From the NCBI GenBank assembly GCA_903813345.2, contig CAIIXF020000005.1, forward strand, positions 14,141,375 to 14,201,374: DNA of 60,000 nt, given 5' to 3'. The number at the start of each line of letters is the position of its first letter. The first letter of the stretch is position 1. This DNA comes from Owenia fusiformis (Eukaryota > Annelida > Polychaeta > Sabellida > Oweniidae). The notes beneath the pieces were generated by a model. That model was not told the origin of the DNA. It did not search any database and saw only the letters and a list, made by a program, of their open reading frames with translations. The position numbers were made by a program, and so were the translations under genes. Below are positions 56,688 to 60,000 of the stretch, one piece after another.

Positions 56688-57226
56688 CTAGAGAAATTAG
56701 AAAACATTGAACATTTAGATAATCCACTTTTTGAAAAGTGTTATTCAATTGTAAAAGTCAAAATTCATCATTTGGTGCTCTCACCTGCGTAATGATAAAA
56801 TAGTTGTATAGAACAATGTGGTCATGATTAGATTTTTCATCTTTTCAAAGCTGAACTGAGCGACTTATTATTGCATGTAAGACACAACCTTTATGGCTCA
56901 TCAATTTTGAAAAAATCAGGTGTACCTTTAATAGACTTAAGTATACTTGTCATTCCATCTTTAAGAGCAGTTATATCCTTTTTGAGTTCTTTTTGGATAG
57001 TGACCGAATCATTTTTAAATGTGGCCAAATCATTTTTCAATGCAGCAATGTCATGTTTAAGTGTCTGCTCCAAAGCATCAAAATTCGATTTTTGTTCTTC
57101 CATCATTTGAACGATATCAGCTCTCTTACATAGCATAATCTTGGACTTTTGACAGGTGTCAGAAGTCTCATTATACTCCAGGTATGAGCCAAATATTATT
57201 AGAAAAAGAAATTCAAAATGACGCAT
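55972..57226 (-). CDS. Secreted coiled-coil fibrinogen-related protein, copy 2 (intact)
   Basis: Exons 56926-57226 and 55972-56687 join in phase 1 to 338 residues. Same layout as copy 1: signal peptide (MRHFEFLFLIIFGSYL), Cys pair, coiled coil to about residue 98, Thr-rich linker, fibrinogen-like domain to the end (KAMDIKIKPSNKVK). The FReD core is nearly unchanged in its first 120 residues but differs from copies 1 and 3 at many positions around and after the KDRDND motif (AYRYDNCAVMYKSPGWFGGC here). The two Cys before the coil could link subunits. Function inferred from the family: binding of carbohydrate or acetylated ligands in innate recognition. Confidence 0.9.
56926..57226 (-). CDS. 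FReD copy 2 exon 1
   Basis: 301 nt, same length and phase as copy 1 exon 1; GTACAC donor. Confidence 0.88.
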
Positions 57227-59304
57227 TTTTATACTTTATCCTTATGATAGATTAAGTTGTGGCTGTTGTTCTAATTCATTTGATGTACTGTCTCATGTGA
57301 ATTTATTATTCCATGAATCGCATTATTAGAATTGTACATATTTGCATGTAACCTCAGGGATTGTCTCATATCTCTAAATATATTGTATATTTATTGTATT
57401 CTACATCTTTCATCCATATTAAAGCCCCTATTATATACTCTCAATTCTGCTTTATTGGGTATCATATCAGTACATTCTTGTCATTCACATTCATGAAAAC
57501 TCGATTGGACTTGCTATGGAGTTGCTGTTTTTAATTTGCCTTTTACTGTGATTTCTAGCATTGGATTTTACGTCATTCCTTATCCATTAATCAATTATTA
57601 CATTCAGCTCTTGTTGATGAGGAATTGTTCATATTAATGTTAATTAAATAAAAATGTTGGTGATCATAACAATATGTCACAACATATGGAGGAGACAATA
57701 AGACTTGTGATGGTGACATAACAACGATATACCACCATTATCAATGTTAAAATTAAAATGGCGCACCTCCCATCTATGATCAATGTCACTTCTTCAATAT
57801 GCAGTTGCCCGGAAAGTGAGCGGTCGTGGGTTCGATCCCTACTGGGGTGGACTGACTTTTTCACATCAGCCCTTAGCAAAGGATTTCATCCTGTGTTTTC
57901 ATTAACTTCTTCAACATGCAGTTTCCAAATGGTGTTCTGCAGTTCTATTGCTGTGTTACCTGACCTGAATCAGCGTCATGGTAGTGAAACTGGTAACTAC
58001 CTACTGGGATCTGGGTAAATCTTATACTCATACCATATTTCTGTTTCATCAGGTACATGGCTGAGAAGAAAATGAAATATGATATCACATATCATCATTT
58101 AATATGATGATCCACATCGATATTCAAAAATCCTTGAAATGACTTAACCCTTATTGTTTGCTACAACTTCAACAAATTGATTGATTGAGCTACAATAAAT
58201 CGGGTGTCCAAAAAGGTGAGACACTTTTTGACAAGTAATTTCTCAGCAATTGATGAACCAAATTCACTGAAAATTTGTGAAAAGAAGCCTGGGAATATTG
58301 TAAGCAAAAACAAAAATATAAAAAAGATCAAGTAGATTCGTATATTATCTGAGTACTAAGAAATTCACTATAGCATTTCAAAAGATCCCATACCGGAGCA
58401 ATGCAATTAGAACTTCATAGTGTTTGTACCAAAAAATGGGAAGCAATTTCACAAGTAATTATTCAGCTATAGATAAGCCAAATTCTTCGAAAATTTTCTC
58501 GAGATACTTTGGGTAAAACATTGATTAAAACATCATAACAATGTGTTTTATTTGAAAACTAGCCAATGGGAATTGAGACAAAGGAAGGTGGTAAGCATTT
58601 CCGCTTGCCGGAACCATTGAGGTCTTTCCAAGGGTTCTTTCTGACCAGATTAGAAGGCGGGGGAGTCTTGGTTGAAATTCAATAGCATTAGCCGGAATAT
58701 GACATGTGAAATTTGTTTGAAGTATGCTTTTTATGTCATTTGATAAAAAATATTTTGGCTAATAATTTTTCACATTGGCTAATAATTTTAGCCTATCTAG
58801 ACCCTTTGCTTATTTAGTAACCCTATTTGAATTGAAAACAAAGTCTGGTTGTATCTAAAACCTACTTCATCATTATCCCCCTAACAAAGTTTTTATTAGA
58901 GATATAGAGAAGTTGTTCATCCATCTATCTATTTGTTTCTACATTCATTTGTCCATCTGCACAACTGTCCTGGCGATAACTCAAATACCGGTTGATGGTT
59001 TTGGTACAACTTATATAAGCTGATACTTTATGGGCCAAGAACGTGTGCTTGAGAAGAAATTTCCAAGCTATTTTCTGAATTCAAAATGTTAAGATACAGT
59101 AGTGATGTACCTGTTACCAAGGTAAAGACACAAGTTAAGAACTAATCTATCATCAATATGTTCCTTTAAAAGCATGAAGTAATTGGGGCTTTGTCAATTT
59201 TGACTACATTATACGAATGTGAATTGCAGTTTCAAACAAACTACATTTACATCAATCTATTTTTATTCTTGATCAATGCGGAGTAATGTTACATATTGCA
59301 ATTT
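57227..59304. repeat. Duplicated intergenic unit between FReD copies 2 and 3
   Basis: Matches 53360-54823 plus 55402-55971 without the MITE. Only point changes and small indels are seen. Confidence 0.8.
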
Positions 59305-60000
59305 CTATATTACTTTATTGCTTGGTTTTATCTTCATGTCCATTGCTTTGAAGGAGTATTTGCTATTATATTTAGTTCCATCCATCCACTTTGGCCAACC
59401 ACTACCCCATGTCATGCACAAATATGACCCTGGACATGTGGTACCATGAATATATGGGCCAAACCGATTAGATGCTAAACATCGCCCAAACCATCCCGGA
59501 CCTTTGTACTCAATAGCACAGTTGCAATCACCACAACTATCATTGTCTCGGTCCTTAGTTGTGAAGGCCAGGTCAAGTCCATTTGAATTCGTCATCGTGC
59601 CTTTAGTTGCAGGCCATTTGTATGTGAGTCGGTATCCACTAGCTTCATCACCGATATTGACATTTTCATAATCAATATACCGAGTTTCTGGTTCCCAACT
59701 AGTGAATGATGTTCTCATGTCATATTCCCCCTGGGTAAGCACTGATCTTATATTTTCAAATCCAAGGAAATGTTCCCCTTCCAATGAGCCAAATCCATCT
59801 TTGAAATCTTGCCAGTTTTTGTTAAAGTCAACTGAACCATCTTTTCTTACTGTTATATAGAGCCAGCCATCTTCACATTTGGCTTCAAATTCCTGTCCAC
59901 TCTCTGTTGTTATATTAGTCACTCCATCAGACAGTTCACTGCAGTCTTTTGACAATCCATCATGCTGTTTGGTTGTACTGGATGTTGGTCCTGTATGTGT
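59305..60000 (-). CDS. Fibrinogen-related protein, copy 3 (5' end outside window)
   Basis: FReD exon open from the window edge to TAG at 59305-59307; by homology its acceptor would be about 20 bp beyond 60000 and the signal-peptide/coiled-coil exon further right. The Met at 59955 is internal (Leu in the relatives). The fibrinogen domain is complete here (from DCSEL to KPSNKVI) with TGG where copy 1 has TAG. It is nearly identical to copy 1 in sequence, including the CGDCNC insertion after KDRDND, and less like the neighbouring copy 2. Confidence 0.88.
   Translation of the reverse strand, partial: THTGPTSSTTKQHDGLSKDCSELSDGVTNITTESGQEFEAKCEDGWLYITVRKDGSVDFNKNWQDFKDGFGSLEGEHFLGFENIRSVLTQGEYDMRTSFTSWEPETRYIDYENVNIGDEASGYRLTYKWPATKGTMTNSNGLDLAFTTKDRDNDSCGDCNCAIEYKGPGWFGRCLASNRFGPYIHGTTCPGSYLCMTWGSGWPKWMDGTKYNSKYSFKAMDMKIKPSNKVI

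Overview
This is AT-rich animal nuclear DNA, not prokaryotic. Genes are split into small exons with GT..AG introns, coding sequence is sparse, and the space between is filled with mobile-element debris. Enlarged fibrinogen-related and mucin-like gene sets, a Penelope-like element and many fold-back/TIR elements suggest a lophotrochozoan invertebrate. My best guess is a mollusc, perhaps a bivalve, but the sequence does not prove it.

The backbone is a head-to-head pair of housekeeping genes diverging from about 34.9 kb. To the left, on the minus strand, is PUS1 (tRNA pseudouridine synthase A type): coding exons at 32351-32677, 31580-31692, 31275-31371 and 219-357, all joining in frame; later exons lie outside the window. 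To the right, on the plus strand, is a DDX56-type nucleolar DEAD-box helicase: six exons from 34930 to 47076 encode the first RecA-like domain through motif III; the second half is not seen.

The 30.9-kb PUS1 intron (358-31274) is a nest of plus-strand genes. It holds a DC-STAMP-domain membrane protein (2690-3985) preceded by a perfect 1070-bp tandem duplication that carries a broken copy. It also holds three related mucin-like single-pass membrane proteins, called here A (7455-10868), B (17189-18919) and C (24902-29617). All three have a signal-peptide exon, a Thr-rich repeat stalk, and a conserved juxtamembrane/TM/tail module (PLF-x3-(D/E)PDER-x-SAK-x-IGS). C also has a degenerate C-type-lectin-like domain and an in-frame TAA inside its 30-bp repeat array. 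A dead lectin exon survives at 15449-15545.

On the right, an intronless GT31 beta-1,3-glycosyltransferase (43681-44907, minus) sits inside DDX56 intron 3. Past the last DDX56 exon come a 4-kb repeat block, a Penelope-like GIY-YIG fragment, and a minus-strand tandem cluster of three secreted coiled-coil/fibrinogen-domain genes. Copy 1 is truncated by a nonsense codon, copy 2 is intact, and copy 3 runs off the window edge.

Mobile elements include degenerate mariner-like transposases, LINE fragments, several TIR/fold-back elements with readable target-site duplications, minisatellites and long palindromes. They explain most of the non-coding length. The candidate novel system is the A/B/C mucin-like receptor family nested in PUS1: fast-changing ectodomains on a constant membrane module.
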